A DNA stretch of 64,000 nucleotides from Cytospora piceicola. Its lineage: Eukaryota > Ascomycota > Sordariomycetes > Diaporthales > Cytosporaceae. Below, in pieces: positions 11,437-22,062 of this stretch. The stretch is from contig JALQBC010000029.1 in NCBI GenBank assembly GCA_023375675.1, forward strand, positions 434,001 through 498,000, written 5' to 3'. The stretch's first letter is position 1. Each line of letters opens with the position of its first letter. Below the pieces are notes generated by a model that was not told the DNA's origin, ran no database searches, and saw only the letters and a list, made by a program, of their open reading frames with translations. The position numbers and the translations under genes were made by a program.

Positions 11437-13579
11437 TCAAGCCCCCACCTGCAAACGTTCTCCTCCTCTCGAGCCTGACTCCTCGGTATTGGTCTCAGAT
11501 CGTGATGTGGCATCAACACTCCCAACCTTTCCAGCCTCAACCTCCGCGCGCAGGGCGTCGATCCTATCCCGCTCAAGGCCGTTCCGCTGGCAGATCTCCA
11601 GGACCCGCCAGGCCTCCGGGTCCCTCTCGGCGATGAGCCGCCTGACGAGCTTGACAGACAGGTCCATGACCTCGGCCTTCCGGAGCCCCTGCGCGAGGTC
11701 GCCCCGGAAGTGGGGCGCGAGCTTGAAGAAGTACTCCTTGGCCCGGCGCGAGGGGCCCCGGAACTCGACGTGGACCCTGTACATGTGCTTCGTGATGGCG
11801 AGGTTCGGCCTGACGTTGAAGGCGAACATCTCGCCCACGAAGAACTGCGCGAGCTCCGGCCTCGTGCACTTCCACAGCAGGTTCCGGAACGTGTCCCGGT
11901 TGGGCCCCGCCGGCACGAACTCCCGGATCCTGCGGTACAGGTCCAGGGCGCTTGCGAAGGCGTCATCGGGGCTCTCCGTGCGCGCCTTGACGATCTCGTT
12001 GAGCATGGCGTTGAAGATGGTGATGGGCACTTGGTGCTTCTCCTTGAGCCCGGTCATGACCTCCACGCCCTTGGCGATGAGGGATGGGTCACGGTTAAGG
12101 GTGTAGGAGAGTGACCCGGCGCTGGAATGGGTGACCTCCACGCCGGCAGCATGCATGATACAGTAGACCTCGAGGACCTTCTCGATATTGCCCTGCGTGG
12201 CATAGGCATCGATCAAAGCCTCGTAATGGTGTCTGTTCAGCCTCGTTCCCCGCGACGCCAAGTACTCGATGATCTGTGTGCACAGTTCAGTATCGCCGTA
12301 GACCGCGGCTGCGTTGAGGGCGTTCAGGGCAACTCCGTCTGATGGGTTCACAATGCCTTGCTTGACAGCCCGGTTCCAGACATATGATGTTGCCTCAAGA
12401 TTCTGCCCTTTGCTGCACACGTCTAGCAGGAAATACCAGATGTTAACGGGGACCTCTAAGCCGCTGTCCAGTCTATGACGGGCTAGGCGTAAAGCATCAT
12501 CGAGGAAGTCAAGTCGACCAAAGACATAGATGAAAATGTCGTACGCCCAAGGCTCGACCGGGACCTCGTTACGAATCATCTCATCCAGCTTCTCCAATGC
12601 GAGCTCGTACTGCTCGTCTCGCAGCAGGCCCATTGCAATGGAGTGGTGCCCCTCGGGGGTAATCTCGATCCATCTGTCTTTCATATCCTTTATCACGGTG
12701 TTTCGCACAAGGTAGTCAGGATGGATCGCCAGGGCCTAATAGACTCCAGTCAGTGCTGCCATGCCCCCCAAAAGTCAAAGTTACAACACCTACACGTAAC
12801 GCAGCGTGGTATGCAGTCGAAGACCAAGGCAGCATCTTCACCTGCATCTCCCGCAGGAGAGCCTTGACTGTGTCCGCGGAGCCGTCCGGGGCCGCATGCG
12901 CCACGAGCAACGTCTCGTAGATGAGGGTGTTCGGCGCCATGCCGCTGGCCAGCAGGTGCTTCACCAGGGCGGTCGTCGTGTTCCTGTCCTTCGACTTTTG
13001 CCGGTCTCGTAGTATACGCAGAGCATCGTAGATGTCCTCTGTCGTCGCGGCTGGCAAGGCATGTTCGAGCTCATGTGCTCTGACGAGACTCGCAACCGTC
13101 GCGGGGGAGCTGCCTCGTTGTGCCCTCGTTTCAGCCCCCGGTATTGTAGATAGAGGCTTTCTTTCAGGATGTTTCGCCTCGACGGGTCTCTCGACACCTG
13201 ACACAGACGCGCTGTCTTTTACCTTCCCCGCTTCGTCTGCTGCATCAAGGATTGGGTTCTCGTCAGGCTGCTTCGTCTCGCTGGGGCCCACCTGGCGGGT
13301 GTCGTTTGGTCTCCCCACGACTACGTCAGATAGAATACCAAATGCGACTTCCTCGGACTGCGCTCCATCTTGTTGTAGACCACGTAGGCAGATAGTTGTA
13401 CTTAGAGACCGGGTCGTGGCTTGTCGGGATCTGGCACATATCGATCTCCTGCTGCTGGCACCTCTGGTGATCAATTGGCACCGGTGTGGGGCGGATATCG
13501 CCCTGGTGAGGGTCGCCCCATCAACTGATGGACAAAGGCATCGCCATAGCCCGTCAATAGTCATGCGCGCGCTAGACAT
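11437..13579 (-). CDS. Pentatricopeptide-repeat protein, probably mitochondrial
   Basis: Helical-repeat RNA-binding type protein, expected to act on organellar transcripts. Exons on the minus strand: 12794..13579 and 11437..12735, with a 58-bp intron; 694 aa. The splice joins YHAALR to ALAIHPDYLVRN in frame. The N-terminus (MSSARMTIDGLWRCLC, then Arg/Ser-rich, few acids) looks like a mitochondrial presequence; an ATG 15 bp downstream (13564) is an alternative start, and the frame is open upstream to an ATG at 13738. Repeats with the 35-residue helix-turn-helix rhythm run from about residue 175 to 560 (for example NTLIYETLLVAHAA, LDDALRLARHRLDSGLEVPVN split over units, NRHHYEALIDAYATQG). The C-terminal 120 residues are charged and less regular. 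No specific target can be inferred; many fungal PPR proteins serve one mitochondrial mRNA. Confidence 0.85.
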
Positions 13580-14101
13580 CGGGACGCCGTGACAGTGTGG
13601 GGAGGCCCTGACGGGATTGAGATTCAGGTGAGGCGAGTCGCGGCGAGGCTCGGGGAGCTTCCTAGCTCGGGACCAGAACTGTTCAAGAGCTGCGTTTCGG
13701 TACGCGGTCACGTGGCAAATCAGAAACACCAGTAACAATATTCACCATGATGCCAAGACAAAGTGCTTGATTGATTGATTTCAATGGATAAGTGCATATG
13801 TAATGCCATTCTTAGGTTGCACCCTAGGACGGCGTTGAAGTTCCGGCTCGAGGTCGGATCCCCGGCCGAGCTCAGTTCTCCTAAACTCCTAACCCTCCTG
13901 GCTCTATAAGTAGGGTGAGTGCCTCTTTGAGGTCCAGATATCTGCCCCCTACATGTAGCAGCAGGCCGCCTGTTCGGGCAAGTCTCTCTCTTCGTCGCTC
14001 TCCCGTAGACACCTCGCCGATTGTATGGGATTCCACCGCGGAAAGAGGGGATCGGGTATCATTGTGCATTGTTCGTGACCATCAACCAGACCGTACTGCC
14101 T
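13580..14101. other. Intergenic region, PPR upstream / LSM4 downstream
   Basis: 522 bp with no gene. It contains the PPR gene's presumed promoter and the LSM4 3' end. Nothing further is recognised. Confidence 0.4.
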
Positions 14102-14702
14102 CTATCCCCTTCCTCCTCTTCCACGGCCACGGCCCTGTCCTCTACCGCGGCCACCCCTATCTCCACCCCGTCCGCCATGGTCGCCTCCCCGCTGGCCACC
14201 TCTTCCTCCACGGAAATTGTTTTGCTGGTTCGCCTGTTGCTCCTTCACGATGTCGATGATCTCGTCGGGCACTCGTAGGAATTTGATCTACCCAAACAAA
14301 AGCCCCGTTAGTTCTTGCACCACCGTGGCATCTCATCTGGATTGTGCAAACGTACATTGTTGCCCTTCACGTATGCTTCTGGCAGCCGTACGAACTTGTC
14401 GCCTTCCTAGATCGTGTGAACCCAACGTCAGCCATAATCCCTTTCCGTGTCGAGAAACCCAAGTGGCCTTGGCGCCCGAAGGAAGGGGCAAGCGTACAGG
14501 ACTTGTCTGCACCACCTCCTTCAGAGTGAGGTTCATCCATGTGTCGCAGTTGAGCAGGAGGCCGTTGAGCGTCTCGCCGTTCTTGAGCTCGACGAGCATC
14601 GCGTGCCCTTGGGCGGCGTTTAGGAGGCCGAGTGGCAGCTGTTCGTGACCGAAATGTCAGTGCGCGTTCTGCAAATAGGGGACGAAAGTGACGACTGACC
14701 AT
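14102..14702 (-). CDS. LSM4: U6 snRNA-associated Sm-like protein LSm4
   Basis: Subunit of the LSm2-8 ring on U6 snRNA and of the cytoplasmic LSm1-7 decay ring. Exons on the minus strand: 14700..14702, 14498..14638, 14356..14406, 14102..14287; introns 61, 91 and 68 bp; 126 aa. The first coding exon is only the ATG, followed at once by a GTCAGT donor; the next exon starts [14 protein letters not shown], the invariant LSm4 opening. Sm motif 1 covers [23 protein letters not shown], and motif 2 is in [10 protein letters not shown]. The C-terminal third is an RG/RGG-rich tail ([16 protein letters not shown] and on), typical of LSm4 and linked to P-body assembly. The four-exon model is supported because every junction preserves the family sequence (KEVVQTSP / [10 protein letters not shown] / AYVKGNN / IKFLRV). 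Confidence 0.95.
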
Positions 14703-15347
14703 GTTCAGGGCGTTTTAGTTGAGAACAAAGAGAGTACCTGGTTACTGCATGGAGGGAGAAGTTGGGTTGCTGTAGCTATCGACAAGGCTGGAATTTGTCC
14801 AAGATGCGACCTTGCGCCGATTACAAGTCCAGCGTCACTGCTCCAGCTAAGCGCACAGCTAAGCGCACAGACCACATCAGCTCATATGCTTGTTGGAACT
14901 ATGGACAGGCCGCTAAATGGCTCGACAGCAGTGTCCATCAATCAACAAAAGGCATGCATTTCATTTCATTTCATTGGGAAAACAATACTTGGTACAGTTG
15001 TTATGGTAAGTTTCTATAATTCATGTCACCTAGGCACCGTGGAAAATATCGAACATTGTGTCTCCAAGGGAAAGAAAAGCCTCCGAAACACAAAGAGGTT
15101 TAGAAACTGCCCAGAACGATCTTGAGGAGCATCCCGATACATCTCTTTAAGGATCGCCCCAGGAATAGAAAATCATCGATAACACCAAGAGCTCCCCTTG
15201 CCCTTTCGCGCATTGATCCGCGGGTATTCCACCACTACACGTACACAACCCCTAGAAGACTGGCCACTCCTTGCACTCCACAAAGCCTTGGGATCAAATG
15301 AGGGTTCTGTGACCAAGCCTGGTAATTTGAATTAAGAAAAAAGACGT
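14703..15347. other. Intergenic region, LSM4 promoter side
   Basis: 645 bp between two minus-strand genes. It has a short TTTCATTTCA direct repeat near 14957-14975 and a repeated TAAGCGCACA (14847-14869). No gene recognised. Confidence 0.4.
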
Positions 15348-16701
15348 CTAGGCAGCACCCTCACGACTCTTTCGGTAGCTGTCCTGTAAGAACCCCAGCT
15401 CATGTTAGTAGGTAGGACCTCATCAGGGCAGTAACTAATTCGCAGCCCGACTTGCCTCCTGCTCGACCTGCAGACCCTCAATGGTTGGCGCAAGCTCGCT
15501 GAGGATCTCGTAAGCCTTCTTGTGGTACTCCATCTGTGCGGCGATAAGCTCAGCGAGGTTGCGGAGCGGCTCAGGGGTATCCAGGACCTGGCAAGGGTTA
15601 GTAATCGCTACACCCGGGTTTTCACGTGCAAATATGTAAATTCGAGACTCACGTTCTTCATGACACCCACGGCCTCCTCAGTCTGGGTGACAAACTCATC
15701 CTCGGCCTTCTCGATCTCCTCCTGAGACTCGGGGCTGATCTCGGACTCGTGCATCTCGGTCCGAGGGCTCTGGGCGGCTGCGACGGCCGGCACGGGGATC
15801 TTCCAGGTCGTTCCCTTGGCCTTTGCCTTGACAGCATCAAGCGATAGGCGCGCGTTCTCGACTCCCTTGCGCGCGCGCGTGGCGAACATGATGTTTGTGT
15901 TCAGGGTGGTGTTCCACCCGGCGAGGAATCGGCTCTGGATTTGCGCATCCTGTGCCATCCTAGCCTCGCCAACTCGCTCCTCGGCCAGGGCAAACTTCTC
16001 GAGGGCAGTGGCAAAGGGGTCCTCGCCGGTGGTGCTGTGTTCCTGGTGGAGGAGCTGGGAGCTGGCAAGGGAGGCGCGGGCGATAGCATGGGCGAAGGTC
16101 TTGGGCTGGGGCTTCGCGGCTGGGGGCGCTGTCAGGGCGGCCTGGGCCTCGGCGGGGGTTGTGGCAGAGGAGAGCAGCTGGACCTTTTCGCTGACGGTCC
16201 GGCCGAGGTCATTGAAGGTCTCCTTGACGTTGGATGGGTAGTCGTAGGCTTCGGTGGAGTACTGGTTGCTGATAGGATCGCAATTTTAGTTTGTGGTTCT
16301 GAAAGGGTTTGCAGGTTCGGAGGGTTATCTGAACTCACGTAACAGCCAGCATCTTCTGGTGAACCTGCTTCAAGGCATCGACGCGCTTCTCGAGCTCGAT
16401 GTAGTCGGGTGGGAGCTGGGTCTGTGAGTACGGCGATCGTCAGCATGTGAAATTGGGTGCGAAAGAGCCCTCAACCTCAGGGAAACTAACTTTGTCCTCA
16501 GCCTGGCCCAGTTGTTCCTTGGTGTACTGGAAAGTGCGCGAAGCGAATGGGGTGAACTGGGAACCAAACTGATTCACGGTGTTTCCAAAACCGCTGGGTC
16601 GACAGTCAAGATTAGCTACTGAGTTCCCGAGGCGCAATGGCAATTCGTCGTCATGCCTACCTCAGGCGGTTGCCCAGATTCAAGTTCTTGAAGCTGTCCA
16701 T
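15348..16701 (-). CDS. GVP36: BAR-domain protein, GVP36 family
   Basis: Crescent-shaped dimeric BAR protein implicated in Golgi and endocytic vesicle traffic in yeast. Exons on the minus strand: 16661..16701, 16491..16593, 16339..16421, 15653..16268, 15456..15587, 15348..15383; 336 aa, close to yeast Gvp36 (about 326). The start is MDSFKNLNLGNRLSGFGNTVNQFGSQFTPFASRTFQYTKE in pieces across exons 1-2, an amphipathic N-terminus typical of this family. A long helical region follows (LEKRVDALKQVHQKML, EKFALAEERVGEARMAQDAQI, EEIEKAEDEFVTQTEEAV). The last intron (15384..15455) is best read as GC-AG: donor GAG|GCAAGT, branch TACTAAC, acceptor TTACAG; it yields VEQE-DSYRKSREGAA. If it is not removed the protein ends EASRAAN. 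Other introns are ordinary GT-AG. Confidence 0.9.
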
Positions 16702-17485
16702 GTTGAGATCGGAGCTTGGGTCTGATAATCCCACGGGATTGTCGTATTTGACGTGTGTTGGGAAATGGATGACTTTGGGTCGGGTTTGTAGGACTCTTGA
16801 GGCTTTAGATGCGGGTAGTGTATTGTATCAATCGTATTGAGAGATACGGGTCGGGGTTGACTCTCAGGGTGCGCAGGTGGAGATGCAGTGTGTTACAAGG
16901 GGGTGACATCTCTATAAATGAGCCTATCAGAGGTGGCCTACACCACGTCACGGCGGGGGGTAGAGGTTTAGGTAAGCCTATGTTTCAGGGCAATTGCTGC
17001 CTTGTGACAGCGGGCATGGATGTGTAGCTACGTAGGTACCTAGGAACCTAAGTTATACTGCAATGCATAGCTCCAGGACCTAATCCAGATAGAGCAAAGT
17101 TAGTGGTATGTAAGTGTTTGAGTCTTCAATGATGATAAATTGCCTAGGTATATTTGCCATCATTCCCTAGGTAGTACCTAGGTAGTTTATGTTTATGGAA
17201 AATGACAACAAGCCTCTCAGTCCCCTCAGCCTTAGCCCAGACCGACCAGATCCACCTAAACCAATCCAGAATACTCCTGACACCCCCTAGCTCCCGTATT
17301 AATGACCAGCAATACGGCTTCAAGTTCTCCTTGGACAATCCCTCCCATTTTCCCAATCCCACCTCACCCATCTCTGCGATTTCAACACAACACTTCTCTC
17401 CCATCGCTTCATTATAATCATACAAACCAAAAGTAAAAGACTCGGATACTTCATCATAGCCCTAGGAATCCGTGAACCTTCAGCT
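16702..17485. other. Intergenic region with TACCTAGGTA sites
   Basis: 784 bp: GVP36 upstream region and 3' flank of the kelch gene. It contains one exact TACCTAGGTA (17175-17184) and several partial copies (17036-17055, 17141-17150, 17165-17172). No coding sequence recognised. Confidence 0.45.
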
Positions 17486-20400
17486 TCATGACCTTGCCGA
17501 CCTTGCCGACCTCGAACTTAAGCTTGACTTCAAACTTGTGGCCTTCTCAACGGGGCTGTTACTCCTGCTCCGTTCTTCAAAGCCCTCGACCATCTCCAAT
17601 ACTCGTGTCTTTGGTCTTTCGAACTTGACAGCTTCTGCCATCATGACCACTGGCGATATGCTTCTCCTCCTCGAGTCTTCTGAGCTCAGGCTCACTGGGC
17701 GTTGTGGCACCTCCAGAAACATTGATTGTCTCTCGGGCTGCTTGCCCTTCCCAACTTCCTCGGACTGGCTTGCAACATCGTCTAATGTTTCTCCGCCCTC
17801 CTTCTCATTTGTTGTCTCTTGTTCTTTACCCTTTCCTTTTCCGGACACTGCTTCTTCCGTAGCGGATACTGGAGAGGGCTGAACTTCGTCCCTCTCCGGG
17901 TCAACAAGCACTGCTGACTCCTCCAAGGAGACGAGATCCGCATCGGCATTAACGACACGCAACCTATCCTTGGGGACACTGAACATGACCTGCACCAGTC
18001 GATTCTCGACTGCCTTCTCGATGTCCCAGTCCTCCCCCTCCTCCCAACCGTCCCCTTCTCCTTGAGCACCACCGCTGCCGGACGGTCCTGCCTCGCCCCA
18101 TGCCGATTTCCCCTGTCTTCTCTTCTGCAGCAAGCCAATACCACCGAGTCCTAGGCTTCCCAGGCCTAGTCCGTCGAAATCACTGCTCTGTCCGTGGGTG
18201 GGGCTCTCGGTGCGACTCGAGCCCTCGTTCGAGCTACCGCTACCAGTTCCACCACTAAATACTCTTTTCAGACTACCGAACCAGCTTCTCCTCGGTGCCT
18301 TGCTCTTGCTGGGACTTCCAGGAGTCAAGGGATCGTCATCTGAGATATGACCTAGGTCTTCAATATCTGATATTGGCCTCGGTCGACCAAGGAGTAGCCC
18401 GGGCCCCTCTGCTTGGAGAGCGGGGATGGACTTGGCCGTCGCGTAGCTGCCCTGGGTGGCCTCGCTATTTCCGCTGTTGCCGCTGTTGCTATTGTCTGAG
18501 TGAGAAGTCCCGCCTCTTTCTTGCTCGTTGCGAGGTTTTCCAGCCCCTAACCAGCCAGCGCCCGCTGCACGTAAGGAATCCGACCGACTCATTATGAAGC
18601 TAAACGCGCTGCGGTTGGACTCAGAAAGGTTGCTGTCTGTCCGCGTGCCAGTACCACCAACGCCCTCATCCTCTGAGGCACGTACGGAAGGCCGGCGTGT
18701 CGGCGATACTTTGCCCACAGTTCGGATAGTTGCACTGCGAGGCTGTAAGCGGGCGTTGATCAGAGCCCCTGATGCATCGATCTCGGAGACCCAATCCTGC
18801 ACATCTGGATGCTGTGGCTGCACACGCGCTGGTGGGCGAGTCTCTGTGGGGCTAGGCGGTCCTGAGCCTGAAGGCTCATGAGAGACATACTGCATCGCGC
18901 CGCCAGGGGCAGTGGGCGTCAAAGGCGACGTCATGTTGAACAGATGGTCATCGGTTCCCTCGTCCCTGTCAGGGCTGATAGCACTGGGCATGGCAATCTC
19001 ATCCTCCTCATCCTCCAAAATCGGATGTATAGCTCCTGGTCCGTCGTCCATGCCGTCAACACCGGTAGGCTGGTACAGCCCTCTAGCCACCCTCGGCGCT
19101 GACTTGCGCCGTATATCTCTCCGATGACCACCGGCAGCCTCAACAGCCATGGGATCATCAAAGTCTGGCCGCGCTCCACTTTGACCGCGTAGGTTTTCGT
19201 ACCCCATAGATCTACCCGCATCACGCAGATATGGATCGTGCCCGCCGGTGTAGTACCACCGTGCGGCGCCGTTCGGCCCCCAGGGATATCCGTGCTCGTT
19301 CCCGCGCTCGAGCATCTCGTCTGAGGTGATGAAGGCTGTACCCGCGGTCAGGTTGCGCGTGTGCTCGTCGCGCACAGAATGACGGAGACGCTGTTTTCGG
19401 CGGTAGCAGAAGAAGCATACGGCCAGTGTCATGAATAGGATGGGAATCCCCAGGCCTAGGCCGAGCCCCAGGCCGAGTCTGGTGTAGAATGAGAGGGGGG
19501 TCCCCGTGCTCTCTGAACCTGACCCAGTCGAAGTGGACAGTGGGTTTGTGTAAGTGTCGCTCCATGTTTGCGAAGTGAGGTTGAAAAACATCTGGAGCCC
19601 ACTAGCCACGTCAATGTCACCTCTCTTGCCCAGGCTGTTGCCAGAGGAGCCCGAGGATGAAGATGAGATGGCATAGCCACCGGCTACCATCATAACATCG
19701 CCTGGCAACAACGCAGCACCATGTCCGTAAACACCTTCGCCATTAGTCAGTGGTTGATTGTCGGGGACGGACCAAGTCCACTCCCCAAAAACGCTATCAC
19801 TCATTTCCAGCACTGCCAGTTGAGGTTGTGCCGCCTGGCTGGTGTTACCGACCCACCCACCGAGAATGATGAGCACGGTACCGCCTTCGTTGAGGACGGC
19901 CGTATGGCCGGATCTGGGCTGGACGCTCGTTGCCTCCTCGTCGTTCTTAGCGAGCTCTGGTATGTCTGACGAGGATGATGCCGATGGTCCGGATATGGAA
20001 ATGAAACTCCAGCTCTCTTCGGGCAGGCTCCACACCGCGGCCGTGGACATGTTCACAAAGGCCGATTGGGTATGGCCACCCAGTACGACGCTGTTGAGGC
20101 TCTGCGTCACAGTCCCGGATATGTTGGATGTTGACGGCGGTAGGTAAGTAAAGCTGAAGCCAGCCTCGGCAACGGGCTGGGACCCCAGAGACAGCGTCTC
20201 CGCGGTATAGTGCATGCTGGACGGCGAGCCCGCTGAAGGCGTCAGACGGGTCATGCTATGAGAATAGTCCGCTGCCGAGGTCCAGGTTGTCCCGTTCAAG
20301 CTGGCGTCGGGACATTGCCCGCCATATGAATATATCATAGGCGGCGAGAGAGTAGGCGAAATGGTCTCGGAGTAGGACAGGCCGCCGCCGAGGATGTACG

Positions 20401-20992
20401 GCCCGGTAGTGGCGCCGGCGGACTCGGTGATGGAATGCTGTACCCATGATGGTTGGGATGATGTGGTGTTGTAGATCCACACGGAAGAGCCAGTATCTGA
20501 GGAACAGTCCCCTGCATAGACGACGATGGAGCCATCTGCTGCGAAAGTTGGTGTAAAGGTGGTGCTGTTGCTATCCGGTGACAAGAATGGCAACCCGGAC
20601 GACAGCGTTTTGGCGCTGCTGCTGACGGATGAGGAGTCAACAGATGAGGATATGTCCAGGCTCAGTAGCTCGACCGAGCCACCATCGCCGGGTGTGAAGA
20701 TGTACGCTGTGCTGTTGGCGCCGTCGGTCCCTCGACCGGAGGCAATCCCGGTGGATGAGCCCGGAACGAAGATTGTGGTTGGTATGTAGGGCAGGAGGGA
20801 TGTCTCGGAGGCAGAGGCCTGGACGGCGAGCATCATCAGGAGAATGTGGACGAGGAGAATGTTCAGCACAACGTGCCTCGGGAATGATGAGCCCTGGGAC
20901 TGGAATCGATGCTTGACTCGGATAGCCACCGGTGGTGAACCCACAGAGGCCAAGCAGGCGGACCGGTGTCTTGGTTGGCGACCCAGCAGCAT
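17486..20992 (-). CDS. Large single-pass membrane protein with kelch-like ectodomain
   Basis: Intronless, 1168 aa. An N-terminal hydrophobic segment after a long basic head (VVLNILLVHILLMMLAVQAS, about residues 41-60) suggests a signal peptide or anchor. The ectodomain (about 65-505) has beta-propeller features: two clear kelch blades (GHTAVLNEGGTVLIILGGW; GHGAALLPGDVMMVAGGYA) and more degenerate ones, with many N-x-S/T sites. A transmembrane helix follows (GLGLGIPILFMTLAVCFFCY, about 510-535), flanked by basic RRKQRLRHS on the cytosolic side. The remaining ~630 residues are Ser/Gly/Pro/Glu-rich and probably disordered, with a short conserved-looking block (VMFSVPKDRLRVVNADAD). Such proteins are widespread in Pezizomycotina and usually unnamed; a cell-surface sensor or polarity role is inference only. 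The long cytosolic tail has many Ser-Pro and basic Ser sites, so phospho-regulation is plausible. Confidence 0.85.
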   Translation of the reverse strand: MLLGRQPRHRSACLASVGSPPVAIRVKHRFQSQGSSFPRHVVLNILLVHILLMMLAVQASASETSLLPYIPTTIFVPGSSTGIASGRGTDGANSTAYIFTPGDGGSVELLSLDISSSVDSSSVSSSAKTLSSGLPFLSPDSNSTTFTPTFAADGSIVVYAGDCSSDTGSSVWIYNTTSSQPSWVQHSITESAGATTGPYILGGGLSYSETISPTLSPPMIYSYGGQCPDASLNGTTWTSAADYSHSMTRLTPSAGSPSSMHYTAETLSLGSQPVAEAGFSFTYLPPSTSNISGTVTQSLNSVVLGGHTQSAFVNMSTAAVWSLPEESWSFISISGPSASSSSDIPELAKNDEEATSVQPRSGHTAVLNEGGTVLIILGGWVGNTSQAAQPQLAVLEMSDSVFGEWTWSVPDNQPLTNGEGVYGHGAALLPGDVMMVAGGYAISSSSSGSSGNSLGKRGDIDVASGLQMFFNLTSQTWSDTYTNPLSTSTGSGSESTGTPLSFYTRLGLGLGLGLGIPILFMTLAVCFFCYRRKQRLRHSVRDEHTRNLTAGTAFITSDEMLERGNEHGYPWGPNGAARWYYTGGHDPYLRDAGRSMGYENLRGQSGARPDFDDPMAVEAAGGHRRDIRRKSAPRVARGLYQPTGVDGMDDGPGAIHPILEDEEDEIAMPSAISPDRDEGTDDHLFNMTSPLTPTAPGGAMQYVSHEPSGSGPPSPTETRPPARVQPQHPDVQDWVSEIDASGALINARLQPRSATIRTVGKVSPTRRPSVRASEDEGVGGTGTRTDSNLSESNRSAFSFIMSRSDSLRAAGAGWLGAGKPRNEQERGGTSHSDNSNSGNSGNSEATQGSYATAKSIPALQAEGPGLLLGRPRPISDIEDLGHISDDDPLTPGSPSKSKAPRRSWFGSLKRVFSGGTGSGSSNEGSSRTESPTHGQSSDFDGLGLGSLGLGGIGLLQKRRQGKSAWGEAGPSGSGGAQGEGDGWEEGEDWDIEKAVENRLVQVMFSVPKDRLRVVNADADLVSLEESAVLVDPERDEVQPSPVSATEEAVSGKGKGKEQETTNEKEGGETLDDVASQSEEVGKGKQPERQSMFLEVPQRPVSLSSEDSRRRSISPVVMMAEAVKFERPKTRVLEMVEGFEERSRSNSPVEKATSLKSSLSSRSARSARS

Positions 20993-22062
20993 TGCTGCCG
21001 TGTTCGCTCACACACACACTGACACACACACACGCGCAACACGCAACACGCACACACAAACAGGCTGTGGTTGCAGATCGGGCCAGGCAGATCGTATCTC
21101 ATCAGGTTCATTGCTCGTCCGTAAGGCTGGACCCGCAGTTTTCCATTGGGGTAAGGCCAGCCAGCCTCCCAATAAAATGATCAGCACGCTCTGCAAGACA
21201 AGAACCCACTGAGAGGGACAGGCGAATAGAAGCCCTCGTTTTCTTTCACCTCGACATTGATCCTCAGGATGCGCGATGAGCTGGCATATAGGGGAAAAAA
21301 CAGCGGTAACCAGAGTGGGTAGCAACGAGAAGCAAAAAGGGTTGCTGGGGTGCTGTGGCTTGCTTACGCACTGGGGGTGAAGGCGAGTTTTGACGAGATC
21401 AACGATACACAGGGAAAATGCACACACCTCGGCTTTTCTCTTTTCCCCACGAGGTTGGACGGACCGAAGGAAAAGTTGGTCACAATCTATTATTACGGGC
21501 CTTGTTTCTACATCAAGCAAGAGAGCGGTTTGTCAACTGGCCTTTGGCAGTGCCTCATTACACATTGTCCAGGCACAAGTGATCGGGATTACGGACGTGT
21601 GGGCCAATCGTAGATTTTGTTTGGGGATTTTGGGTGGCTGGAAGTTGCAGCAGGGTATGGAAATAGTGTGTTGACTTTCATGGTTGGTGTGCGTGCCGGG
21701 TTACCGCAGCGACGACTTACACGAGCATATTTACGGTATTACTGTGTACACCAACCACCGCATTTCACACTTACACTAATGCCAATGCTGGACTTTGAGG
21801 TGGTACGAGTATTACCGCTAGTACGGAGTTATTGAAATGATAATGTACAGGATGTTAATGTCAACAAGCAAAGCAGTTCTGTTTCAGAAAGTTGATCATG
21901 TCTTAACATGCCGGCGTCAAAACTCCCCTAGACAATCGCCCCAGTGAAACACCGTTAACATCGCCTATCCGAACATCAGAATACCGTATCCATTGTACAA
22001 TGAACGATCTCGAATTTGATAGACCAGAGGCCAGTCAGCGTGGCTGCACTGCATAACAGTGC
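20993..22062. other. Intergenic region with CA-rich tract
   Basis: 1.07 kb. A CACACA-rich tract (21009-21060) lies just upstream of the kelch gene. The rest is unremarkable; no gene recognised. Confidence 0.45.
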
